From NCBI GenBank assembly GCA_023433685.1, contig JAEYUD010000177.1:1-16404 (forward strand): a stretch of 16,404 nucleotides of DNA. Reading direction: 5' to 3'. The notes below the pieces were generated by a model that saw only the letters and a list, made by a program, of their open reading frames with translations, was not told the DNA's origin and made no database searches. Of this stretch, positions 1 to 6,474 are shown one piece after another. Source of the stretch: Bacteroidota bacterium. Lineage in GTDB: Bacteria > Bacteroidota > Ignavibacteria > Ignavibacteriales > Ignavibacteriaceae. The translations under genes and the position numbers were made by a program. Each line of letters begins with the position of its first letter. Position 1 is the first letter of the stretch.

Positions 1-28
1 GATTTATTGTTACACTTCCGAAATAATT

Positions 29-58
29 TTGTTTATTCCAGGAAAAAGTGTATATTTG
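29..58 (+). promoter_or_regulatory. Promoter of the tRNA gene (Bacteroidota-type)
   Basis: A TTTTG run ends at position 31, and 19 bases later comes TATATTTG (51-58). This matches the Bacteroidota housekeeping sigma pattern (-33 TTTG, -7 TAnnTTTG). Transcription would start near 65, about 20 bases before the tRNA. The match is by eye only. Confidence 0.55.
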
Positions 59-84
59 AAAACTGATTTTAAGAAATTAAACAC

Positions 85-157
85 CGCGGGGTGGAGCAAT
101 TGGTAGCTCGTCGGGCTCTTAACCCGAAGGTTGTAGGTTCAAGTCCTGCCCCCGCTA
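85..157 (+). tRNA. Initiator-type tRNA carrying a CTT (Lys) anticodon
   Basis: A full cloverleaf can be folded: acceptor 85-91/150-156, D stem 94-97/106-109, anticodon stem 111-115/123-127, T stem 133-137/145-149. The anticodon loop reads CTCTTAA, so the anticodon is CTT (118-120) and it would formally decode AAG (Lys). The body, however, is that of a bacterial initiator tRNA. There is an unpaired C1xT72 at the acceptor end, an A11-T24 pair in the D stem, and three G-C pairs (GGG/CCC, 113-115/123-125) in the anticodon stem. It resembles E. coli tRNA-fMet far more than any tRNA-Lys; the key difference is A35 to T35. The 3' end is A73 followed by CGA, so CCA is not encoded. Automated tools will probably call it tRNA-Lys(CTT). 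It could be a diverged initiator copy, a recruited lysine tRNA, a decayed gene or a base error. Confidence 0.85.
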
Positions 158-206
158 CGAAGAAAAAACCCGGTCTTTTTAGATCGGGTTTTTTGTTTTA
201 AATCAT
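146..206 (+). repeat. 61-bp direct repeat, copy 1 (tRNA 3' end plus terminator)
   Basis: This copy covers the last 12 bases of the tRNA, the terminator and the following T-rich tail. It is identical base for base to 238-298. The homology can be traced further upstream as GGTTCAA (136-142 and 217-223), interrupted in copy 2 by a palindrome. It suggests an att-like duplication or a local tandem duplication. Confidence 0.9.
163..194 (+). terminator. Intrinsic terminator after the tRNA
   Basis: A stem of AAAAAACCCG (163-172) and CGGGTTTTTT (185-194), with a partly paired loop, ends in a T run. Because both arms end in A/T runs it can act in both directions. Confidence 0.8.
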
Positions 207-223
207 ATTGATTTCTGGTTCAA

Positions 224-237
224 TTCGCCGCGGCGAA
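224..237. repeat. GCCGCGGC palindrome inserted in the duplicated tRNA arm
   Basis: TTCGCCGCGGCGAA is a perfect 14-bp palindrome. In the tRNA, GGTTCAA is followed by GTC and then CTGCCCCCGC. In the downstream duplicate the same flanks are separated by this palindrome instead of GTC. Two related palindromes lie at 16105-16118 and 16140-16153. Confidence 0.8.
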
Positions 238-298
238 CTGCCCCCGCTACGAAGAAAAAACCCGGTCTTTTTAGATCGGGTTTTTTGTTTTAAATCAT
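238..298 (+). repeat. 61-bp direct repeat, copy 2
   Basis: Identical to 146-206. It contains a second intact terminator hairpin (255-286) and stops just before the methyltransferase stop codon, so it now also lies at the 3' end of that gene. Confidence 0.9.
255..286. terminator. Second copy of the terminator, between convergent genes
   Basis: This is the same hairpin as the tRNA terminator, shifted by 92 bp. Its A-rich and T-rich flanks would let it end the minus-strand methyltransferase transcript as well as read-through from the tRNA. Confidence 0.7.
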
Positions 299-299
299 T

Positions 300-1289
300 T
301 TACTTCTTGGCTACCAAAGTCTCGAAATATACATCCATTCCCAAAAGGTTACCGATGATCTCCACCGGGAAAAGAAATATCAGTGATATCCAGAAAGCCT
401 TTGAGCCAAAGGGGGAGCCGAGAAATTCCATCTTTCTGCCGAAATTTCTGAAGAATTTTATCTCCAAACCCGCTCGTTTAATTATAAAAGGTAGCGACCT
501 GTTGTTGAATCCCACGACGTGGTAAGGGGTATCGAACGGTTTTAACTTCTCAGATATCCCTTTTCTTCCGGCGACCTTAAATGCAATTTTTCTGATTACA
601 TTAAAAAGACTGTCTTCGTTCGGCACACCAATGTAAAGCAACCCACCCGGGTTTAGAAGCTTCTCAATTTTCTGCAAGTACTCGAATGGATTGAGTACAT
701 GCTCCATCACCGAGTCAAGGTAGATAAAATCGTAGTGATTTTCGGGCAGGTCAAGTTCAATGAATTTTCCCTGGATGAAGTTAATGCCATTCTTTTTCGC
801 CCCAGGTACCCGGAGGTCAACTATGTCCACACCAGTCACTTCCCAGCCTCTCTGAAGTCCCTTGATCAAGGTTTTTCCTTCACCAGTGCCAACATCAAGG
901 AATTTAATTTTCTTCCGGTCTTTAAGAAGTTCAACTGCCCTGTCGAATCTTTCAGAAAGTTCCTGATCCCGTTTTTTTACGAGCCAACCCGATTGTAAAG
1001 CGAAATACTCAGCTCCATAAAGTTCTGCCCACTGTTCACCGGAGAATGAAATATCCGGGGAGACGTGGTATGTCTCGCATTTTTTGCATTGGACTATTTT
1101 ATAGTCTTTATCTACCATCGGCGCGCTGATGGAGTTGGTTTTTGGGTTGCCTAAAATTCTGAAGTCAGCTGATCCGCATGCAGGGCACAAATTGAAATTC
1201 CGGAAATATTTGAAACAAAAACTCAAAAATACCAAATTTATGCCATTTTTCGCCTTTTTGTGATATTTGAATAGCTCTCCAATTGCCAA
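300..1289 (-). CDS. Class I SAM-dependent methyltransferase with N-terminal zinc ribbon
   Basis: 329 residues. An N-terminal zinc ribbon (CPAC at 35-38, CKKC at 68-71) precedes a Rossmann methyltransferase domain. Motif I is LDVGTGEG (131-138), an acidic residue follows in VTGVDI, and LDSVMEHVLNP and LLNPGGLLYIGVPN are typical of the Methyltransf_23 (UbiG/Bud23-like) group. The C-terminus ends in a hydrophobic stretch (FWISLIFLFPVEIIG) that could be an amphipathic or membrane-associated helix. Proteins of this design often modify sugars or lipids in cell-surface pathways, but the substrate cannot be read here. The start used is TTG; an in-frame TAA lies 9 bases upstream, and the first ATG falls between the two zinc-binding pairs, so TTG or another non-ATG start seems necessary. 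The Shine-Dalgarno sequence is weak. It diverges from icd. Confidence 0.8.
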   Translation of the reverse strand: MAIGELFKYHKKAKNGINLVFLSFCFKYFRNFNLCPACGSADFRILGNPKTNSISAPMVDKDYKIVQCKKCETYHVSPDISFSGEQWAELYGAEYFALQSGWLVKKRDQELSERFDRAVELLKDRKKIKFLDVGTGEGKTLIKGLQRGWEVTGVDIVDLRVPGAKKNGINFIQGKFIELDLPENHYDFIYLDSVMEHVLNPFEYLQKIEKLLNPGGLLYIGVPNEDSLFNVIRKIAFKVAGRKGISEKLKPFDTPYHVVGFNNRSLPFIIKRAGLEIKFFRNFGRKMEFLGSPFGSKAFWISLIFLFPVEIIGNLLGMDVYFETLVAKK

Positions 1290-1427
1290 AGTTTCTTAAT
1301 AGTGGTTCAAATTTTGCCGGTTAAATGAACTAATATGATCTTGTTTCAGTTAACTAACTTTGGATGAAGGTGTGCCTTTCCCCGGTATGCCTGTTTAATC
1401 ACAAAATAACAAAGGAATCTGACCGAA
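1290..1427. promoter_or_regulatory. Divergent intergenic region, methyltransferase/icd
   Basis: This 138-bp AT-rich gap lies between divergent starts. TAACTTTG at 1355-1362 matches the -7 box TAnnTTTG on the plus strand, towards icd, but no TTG is found at the right distance upstream. AAAGGA near 1409-1414 may serve as the icd ribosome site. No clear promoter was found for the minus-strand gene. Confidence 0.3.
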
Positions 1428-2867
1428 ATGGAAAGAAAACGAATTGTTGTCGCCCCCGGTGACGGTATCGGACCTGAAATAATGACCTCGGTACTCGATA
1501 TACTTAATGCAGCTGATGTACCATTGGACTACGAGATGCTGGAAGTTGGAGAGAGTGTTTATCTGAAGGGCATCACTTCCGGAATTCCACCTGAAGCGTG
1601 GGATTTGATAAGAAAACACGGCACTTTACTGAAAGGTCCAATTACCACCCCCCAAGGGAAGGGATTCAAAAGTGTAAATGTTACCATCCGCAAAACCCTC
1701 AACCTCTTCGCCAACATAAGACCCTCTAAAGCATACAGCCCTTTTGTTCTCTCTGCACATCCGGGGATCAATCTGGTGATCATTCGTGAGAACGAGGAGG
1801 ATCTTTATGCGGGAATTGAGCACAGGCAAACCAACGAGGTAACTCAGGTGCTGAAACTCATAACCCGTCCGGGATGCGAGAATATCATCCGTTATGCTTT
1901 TGAATATGCCAGGGCTTACGGAAGAAATAAAGTCACCTGCATGACCAAAGACAACATTATGAAGTTGACGGACGGGCTCTTCCATCAGGTTTTTGACGAA
2001 GTGGCGGCTGAATACCCTGACATTCAGAACGATCACCTCATAATTGATATTGGTGCCGCCCGGCTCGCGGCCCAGCCGGAAAGATTTGATGTAATAGTAA
2101 CACTCAATCTATATGGTGATATTTTGAGCGATATCGCTGCTCAAATAGCCGGCTCGATCGGTTTTGCTTCATCGGCAAACATCGGACATCATGCCGCGAT
2201 GTTCGAGGCAGTGCATGGTTCTGCTCCTGATATCGCGGGGAAGGATACCGCAAACCCATCCGGGCTTCTTATCGCTGCCACCCAGATGCTCGTGCATCTC
2301 GGACTTGGTTCATACGGCGAAACTATTAAAAACGCCTGGCTTTGCGCCCTTGAAGATGGTATTCATACAGCCGATATTTACAGGGAGGGGCTTAGCACTC
2401 AGGAAGTAGGTACCCGCCAGTTCACAAAGGCAGTGATCGAGAGGCTCGGTAAGAAACCAAGGGTTCTCCATTCTGTTCAGTATGACGACAAACCAATTAG
2501 CATCCCGGAAGTATCAAAACTAAAAGCGGAGAAAACCCTCGCGGGTATAGATATTTTTGTTGATTGGGACGAAGAAAATAGAAACGCTGAAGTTCTTGCC
2601 AAAAAGTTAAACGGCGGTTTGACCGAAGGGTTCAAACTTTCGCTCATCACCAACCGTGGCGTTAAAGTTTATCCTGACGGTATCCCCGAAACCTTTTGCA
2701 GTGACCACTGGAGGTGCAGGTTCCGTGCGGTTTCCGGCACAACCAACTATTCTGAAGCACTTCGCCTGATGGACTCGCTCTCAGCGTCCGGAGTGGATAT
2801 AATTAAGACTGAGAATCTTTACAACTTCGACGGTCAACCGGGATTCTCAATGGGGCAAGGGGAGTAA
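1428..2867 (+). CDS. icd: Isocitrate dehydrogenase (Rickettsia/Thermus-type, predicted NAD-preferring)
   Basis: 479 residues. It oxidatively decarboxylates isocitrate to 2-oxoglutarate in the TCA cycle. Substrate-binding residues line up with E. coli Icd at the same spacing: Ser82, Asn84, Arg88 and Arg98 (E. coli 113, 115, 119, 129), Tyr127 in NEEDLYAG, Lys174 in TKDN, and metal-binding Asp231 and Asp235 in NLYGDILSD. Residues from about 355 onward form the extra C-terminal domain seen in the longer Rickettsia and Thermus enzymes, which separates it from 3-isopropylmalate and homoisocitrate dehydrogenases (about 330-360 residues). The cofactor loop reads HGSAPDIAGKD (263-273). Asp268-Ile269 stand where E. 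coli Icd has Lys344-Tyr345, which read the NADP phosphate; Asp-Ile is the NAD-type pair. The gene is convergent with the aminotransferase, with only 20 bp between stops. Confidence 0.9.
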   Translation: MERKRIVVAPGDGIGPEIMTSVLDILNAADVPLDYEMLEVGESVYLKGITSGIPPEAWDLIRKHGTLLKGPITTPQGKGFKSVNVTIRKTLNLFANIRPSKAYSPFVLSAHPGINLVIIRENEEDLYAGIEHRQTNEVTQVLKLITRPGCENIIRYAFEYARAYGRNKVTCMTKDNIMKLTDGLFHQVFDEVAAEYPDIQNDHLIIDIGAARLAAQPERFDVIVTLNLYGDILSDIAAQIAGSIGFASSANIGHHAAMFEAVHGSAPDIAGKDTANPSGLLIAATQMLVHLGLGSYGETIKNAWLCALEDGIHTADIYREGLSTQEVGTRQFTKAVIERLGKKPRVLHSVQYDDKPISIPEVSKLKAEKTLAGIDIFVDWDEENRNAEVLAKKLNGGLTEGFKLSLITNRGVKVYPDGIPETFCSDHWRCRFRAVSGTTNYSEALRLMDSLSASGVDIIKTENLYNFDGQPGFSMGQGE

Positions 2868-2887
2868 TACCACAAACCTGCTACAGA

Positions 2888-4042
2888 TTATCCGGCGCGG
2901 AAGGTCTCCAAAAATTTCAGGAGCCGCTCCGCGCCTTCTTTTAATACAGCATCTTTCTTGGCAAAGCAGACTCTGATCTTTTTACCTCCATATTTCTCTG
3001 AATAGAAGGGAGATAGGGGTATAACCGCGGTACCCGCTTCGGCAGTGAGGCGCTTTGAGAAAGTGAAATCATCCTCATCGGAGTAAGCTGAATAGTCAAA
3101 TATCTGGAAGTATGTTCCTTCGGCGGGCGTGAACTTTAGTTTTGTGCCGGCGAAGAAACCATTAAGATAGTCCCTTTTTTTCTGATAAAACTCACTCAAT
3201 TGAAGGTAGTGCCCGGGGTCTTTCAAAAACTCCGCGTAAGAGGCCTGGGCGGGTGTGTTTACCGCGAACACAGTGAACTGATGAATTTTTCTGAACTCGG
3301 CGATATATTTAGCAGGCGCGGCTACATATCCCACCTTCCAACCCGTGGCATGAAACGTTTTCCCGAACGAAGAGATAACAAGCGATCTTTCGGCAAGTTC
3401 CGGATACCGTGCCATGCTTAAGTGCTGCCTGCCATCAAATATAATATGCTCATAGACCTCATCTGAGATTATGGTAATCCCGGTGTCACGCACGATCTCT
3501 GTTAACGCGCCAATATCATCCTGATGGAAAACAGTGCCAAGTGGATTGTGCGGCGAGTTTATTACGATCACCGATGTTTTTGGGTTCACGGCTGCTTTGA
3601 TCCTTTGCCAGTCGAAACGGAAATTATCATCGAGGGGAACAGGCACAGGTGTTCCTCCGTTAAGCACCACCGAAGGATAGTAAGAATCGTAAGCCGGCTC
3701 AATTATTACCACTTCATCACCGGGGAAGATGAGTGAATTGAAAGCCGTGAAAAGTGCCTGCGTGGCCCCGGCAGTAATATTTATTTCGGTATCGGGGTTG
3801 TAGTATTTTCCGTAATCGCGTTGTATCTTCCTGGATATCTCCTCCCTTAGTTGAGGCACCCCGGGCATCGGAGCATACTGGTTATTGCCTGCCCGCATGT
3901 TCATATCCATAAGCTCGATTAGCCCGGGAGCGAGATCGAAATCAGGGAACCCCTGTGAAAGGTTTATCGCGTTATGCTCCCTCGCGAGGGCAGACATCAC
4001 CGCGAAAATACTGGTTGGGGCTCCGGGAAGTTTACTCCTCAT
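2888..4042 (-). CDS. Class I/II PLP aminotransferase (methionine/kynurenine aminotransferase-like)
   Basis: 384 residues. A fold-type I PLP enzyme that transfers an amino group from an amino acid to a 2-oxo acid. The family opening (INLSQGFPDF), the substrate/PLP motif NSPHNPLGT with Asn166, Asp194 in SDEVYEH, and the Schiff-base Lys228 in SFGKTFHATGWKVGY are all present, as is a C-terminal arginine in RVCFAK that should bind the substrate carboxylate. The overall pattern resembles E. coli YbdL (methionine aminotransferase) and kynurenine aminotransferases; the true substrate is uncertain. The ATG at 4042 is chosen over an upstream in-frame ATG (4114): it has AAAGGA 7 bases ahead, and family homology starts there. 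It overlaps the last 11 bases of the YjbR-like gene, which implies translational coupling. Confidence 0.88.
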   Translation of the reverse strand: MRSKLPGAPTSIFAVMSALAREHNAINLSQGFPDFDLAPGLIELMDMNMRAGNNQYAPMPGVPQLREEISRKIQRDYGKYYNPDTEINITAGATQALFTAFNSLIFPGDEVVIIEPAYDSYYPSVVLNGGTPVPVPLDDNFRFDWQRIKAAVNPKTSVIVINSPHNPLGTVFHQDDIGALTEIVRDTGITIISDEVYEHIIFDGRQHLSMARYPELAERSLVISSFGKTFHATGWKVGYVAAPAKYIAEFRKIHQFTVFAVNTPAQASYAEFLKDPGHYLQLSEFYQKKRDYLNGFFAGTKLKFTPAEGTYFQIFDYSAYSDEDDFTFSKRLTAEAGTAVIPLSPFYSEKYGGKKIRVCFAKKDAVLKEGAERLLKFLETFRAG

Positions 4043-4397
4043 CTGATATCCTTTTGAGTTCTTCTTTAAGTTTTTTAGGCAATGATCCTGCAACGAGCTG
4101 ATATGAGTGATCAACCAATTCGAAAACCAATTTCAATGGAACTGAGCCATCAAACTGCACAGTGTTCCAGTGAACCTTGTGCATGTGATATCCGGGTGTG
4201 ATCCCATCGTATTCTTCTCTTAGCTCCAATGCACGTTCGGGGTCGCACTTCAAATTAATACTGCCAGGGTGATCGAGTGATATTATGGCGAATATCTTTC
4301 CCATTACTTTGTACACCGGGGATTCCTCATCAAAGGGGAATCCCTCCTCCACTCCCGGTTTAGACAGGCAATGTTCTCTTACATCTTCAAGTATCAT
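4032..4397 (-). CDS. MmcQ/YjbR family protein
   Basis: 121 residues from the ATG at 4397. It shows the MmcQ/YjbR (DUF419) pattern: an N-terminal helix, FPFDEESPVYKVMGKIFAI, then INLKCDPERALELREEY, PGYHMHKVHWNTV and a C-terminal helix. These small proteins have a CyaY-like double-wing fold; some bind DNA, but the cellular role is unknown. A longer reading frame reaches back to 4520, but homology starts at 4397. That ATG overlaps the peptidase stop by one base (TAATG), and no Shine-Dalgarno is visible, so translation probably depends on termination-reinitiation. It is the middle gene of a three-gene minus-strand operon. Confidence 0.85.
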   Translation of the reverse strand: MILEDVREHCLSKPGVEEGFPFDEESPVYKVMGKIFAIISLDHPGSINLKCDPERALELREEYDGITPGYHMHKVHWNTVQFDGSVPLKLVFELVDHSYQLVAGSLPKKLKEELKRISDEE

Positions 4398-6259
4398 TAA
4401 AAACTTAATGTGTTGTTGGTTAAATCGACATCCGGAAACTTTGGTGAACCAAGTTTGATCGACTTGATATCTTTTTTGCCGGGGATTTCCAAAATTAACG
4501 AGTTTTTGCCGTTCTGCCAAACTTCAGCTGATCTTGAGATCAACTCTTTGGTGCCATCACCATATTCCACTTCAATCCGTACCGGGATGGGGAAGTGCCC
4601 AAGGCGCTGTACTTCCACTTTACGGCTGTTTTTAACTCCGGCATCTTTAAGCGCAAGATCAGGAAAACCGTAATCAAAGAACCAGGGATTCCAGAACCAG
4701 GTGAGATCCTTCCCTGTGCTTTTATTCAGGAAAAAGAAGAAATCGTAAGGTGTGGGGTGCTTGTGTTGCCAGGTTTCAAGAAATCCTTTCAGTGCAGTTT
4801 TCATCGCCTCCCTGCCGACTATATCTTCAAGTATCAAAAATGCCATACCCGATCTCGCGTAAGCTCCTAACATGTGCGCGGGCCCTGTGACATTGTACGA
4901 AGGTATCATCAGAGGAATATCCATCTGTGTTCCCATCGTCCGGCTGAGGGTTGCCGTGGTTGATTCATCATACCTGAGGAGGTTGAACATTCTGGTTTGT
5001 TCGCTTAACGGGAGATAAACAGCCATCCCTTCATCCATCCATGAGTACCTCTTTTCATTTGTTCCTGCGACGAACGGGAAGTATGTATGGGCTATCTCAT
5101 GAGTGGTTACATAGGTCGCGAGCCAGCGGTCGTTTTCAGTGTCCTGATTCACCATCATGGGGAACTCCATGCCACCACTTCCGTTGAACACGGTCATGTG
5201 TTCATAGGGGTAGGGGAAACCGGGGAAATCTTCCGAAAAATATTTCAGGATGTGGCGGGAAATGGCTGCCACTTCCGGAGTCAGGGAGTCGGATCCCGGT
5301 ACATAGATAGAGTTGATCATCACATTTTTACCATTTTTAAGCGGTAAGCCCACTGCCTCCCATCGCGTTTTGTTCGAGAGGAAAAATGAGACATCAGGTA
5401 CCATCTCCGCTTTGAACTTCCAGGTGTGGGTAGTGCCGGATTTCAAAAATGCCGGGATGGCTACCGGCTCACAGACGATCTTTGGCGTTGCTGAAGCCGC
5501 CGCCGCATCGATAAGCTTTAAGGCAGACGGAGTGTAGATATCTTCTTTGTTCTGAAGTGTGCCGGTTGCCCAGACCAGAACGCCGCCCGGAACGGTCAGT
5601 TCAAATTCAAAATTGCCCGCGGTGGTATAAAACTCGTGTTCACCGTCATAGCCAAGCGCGTCCCAGCCGGTTATATCATCATAAACCGCGATCTGGGGGT
5701 ACCAGTATGCCACAAAATACGAGGAATCACCATACGTGCCTATGCGTGAGTCGGGCACTTTCGGCATGGTAAACTCCCAGCTTAATTCAATCTCAAGTTT
5801 CTGTTTTGAGGCGAGAGGCTCGGGCAGTTTAATGAGTCCCGTAGCTTTGCTCCGCTGCATTTTTTCAAGGGGGAATGGGTTGCCGTTGATCTTGAGCTCA
5901 TGCAATACCATACCTTCGCCTTCATCACCCGGGTCAACTGAAATATTCCGTTGCCCTCCCTTTTTATAAAGGTCGGGGTAAAGATTGAAGGTCAGATTTT
6001 TAAGGTTATCGGGACTCTCATTTTTGTACTCGATAACTCCAGTTCCTTTGATTCTCCCTGATACCGGATCGAGAGATGCCTTAAGTTTGTAGTCGGCCGA
6101 ATTCCTCCAGTAGTTTGCCCCCGGTACTCCATCAAGAGTGCGCGTGCCTTTCTTTACCGCGTTCATAAATTCGCGCTGGATGAAAATTTCATTTGACTGG
6201 GCTGTAATTGCCCCTGTAAAAAGGAGGAAAGAGACTATTAAAATTCCGGTATGGTACAT
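4397..6259 (-). CDS. Secreted M1-family zinc metallopeptidase
   Basis: 620 residues. A signal peptide (hydrophobic residues 4-19, likely cleavage after TAQS near residue 22) directs export. The M1 zinc site is HEIAH (387-391) followed by Glu410 exactly 18 residues on, in WMDEGMAVY. The exopeptidase-type motif appears as GGMEF (362-366), the variant of GAMEN found in many Bacteroidota M1 proteins. The N-terminal part is the beta-rich M1 domain. It is shorter than classical aminopeptidase N (about 870 residues), lacking the large helical C-terminal domain; instead it ends in a short beta-rich tail. It probably trims peptides in the periplasm or outside the cell. The ATG is preceded by AAGGA at a good distance. 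First gene of the operon with the YjbR-like protein and the aminotransferase. Confidence 0.88.
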   Translation of the reverse strand: MYHTGILIVSFLLFTGAITAQSNEIFIQREFMNAVKKGTRTLDGVPGANYWRNSADYKLKASLDPVSGRIKGTGVIEYKNESPDNLKNLTFNLYPDLYKKGGQRNISVDPGDEGEGMVLHELKINGNPFPLEKMQRSKATGLIKLPEPLASKQKLEIELSWEFTMPKVPDSRIGTYGDSSYFVAYWYPQIAVYDDITGWDALGYDGEHEFYTTAGNFEFELTVPGGVLVWATGTLQNKEDIYTPSALKLIDAAAASATPKIVCEPVAIPAFLKSGTTHTWKFKAEMVPDVSFFLSNKTRWEAVGLPLKNGKNVMINSIYVPGSDSLTPEVAAISRHILKYFSEDFPGFPYPYEHMTVFNGSGGMEFPMMVNQDTENDRWLATYVTTHEIAHTYFPFVAGTNEKRYSWMDEGMAVYLPLSEQTRMFNLLRYDESTTATLSRTMGTQMDIPLMIPSYNVTGPAHMLGAYARSGMAFLILEDIVGREAMKTALKGFLETWQHKHPTPYDFFFFLNKSTGKDLTWFWNPWFFDYGFPDLALKDAGVKNSRKVEVQRLGHFPIPVRIEVEYGDGTKELISRSAEVWQNGKNSLILEIPGKKDIKSIKLGSPKFPDVDLTNNTLSF

Positions 6260-6373
6260 TTGTAATCCTTCATTTAATTTCAGCCGGCAAAATAGCTAAC
6301 CGGGTTTAGAGATTTTTTTCATTTTTGACGAACGGCGATTTTAGGAGATAAAATGCTGCTTCAAAAAAAACAG

Positions 6374-6404
6374 TTGGAAAATTCCTCTGATTATATTAAC
6401 TTTA
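6374..6404 (+). promoter_or_regulatory. Likely promoter of the copper ATPase-kinase operon
   Basis: TTG (6374-6376), 20 bases, then TAACTTTA (6397-6404) gives a near match to TTTG-N19/20-TAnnTTTG, the last base being A instead of G. Transcription would start near 6411. The spacing is the same as in the AbiE promoter. No convincing copper-regulator operator (such as a CueR or CopY box) was seen in the 215-bp divergent region 6260-6474. Confidence 0.4.
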
Positions 6405-6474
6405 AAAAGGTTTAATTATTTTCAGGATTATTAAACTCATGCCGGTCTCGATACTATCATAATTTTAACAATTA

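Noticed and set aside
208..525. Plus-strand open frame downstream of the tRNA
   Set aside because: It runs through the terminator repeat and antisense to the well-supported methyltransferase; no recognisable protein.
1428..2867. 3-isopropylmalate or homoisocitrate dehydrogenase
   Set aside because: Residue spacing Ser82/Asn84/Arg88/Arg98 and the C-terminal extra domain fit the long isocitrate dehydrogenase group; 479 residues is too long for the others.
4043..4114. Longer start of the aminotransferase
   Set aside because: The extra residues are the coding sequence of the YjbR-like gene in another frame; the ATG at 4042 has a good ribosome site and matches the family start.
4398..4520. Longer start of the YjbR-like protein
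   Set aside because: The extension lies wholly within the end of the peptidase gene and has no family similarity.
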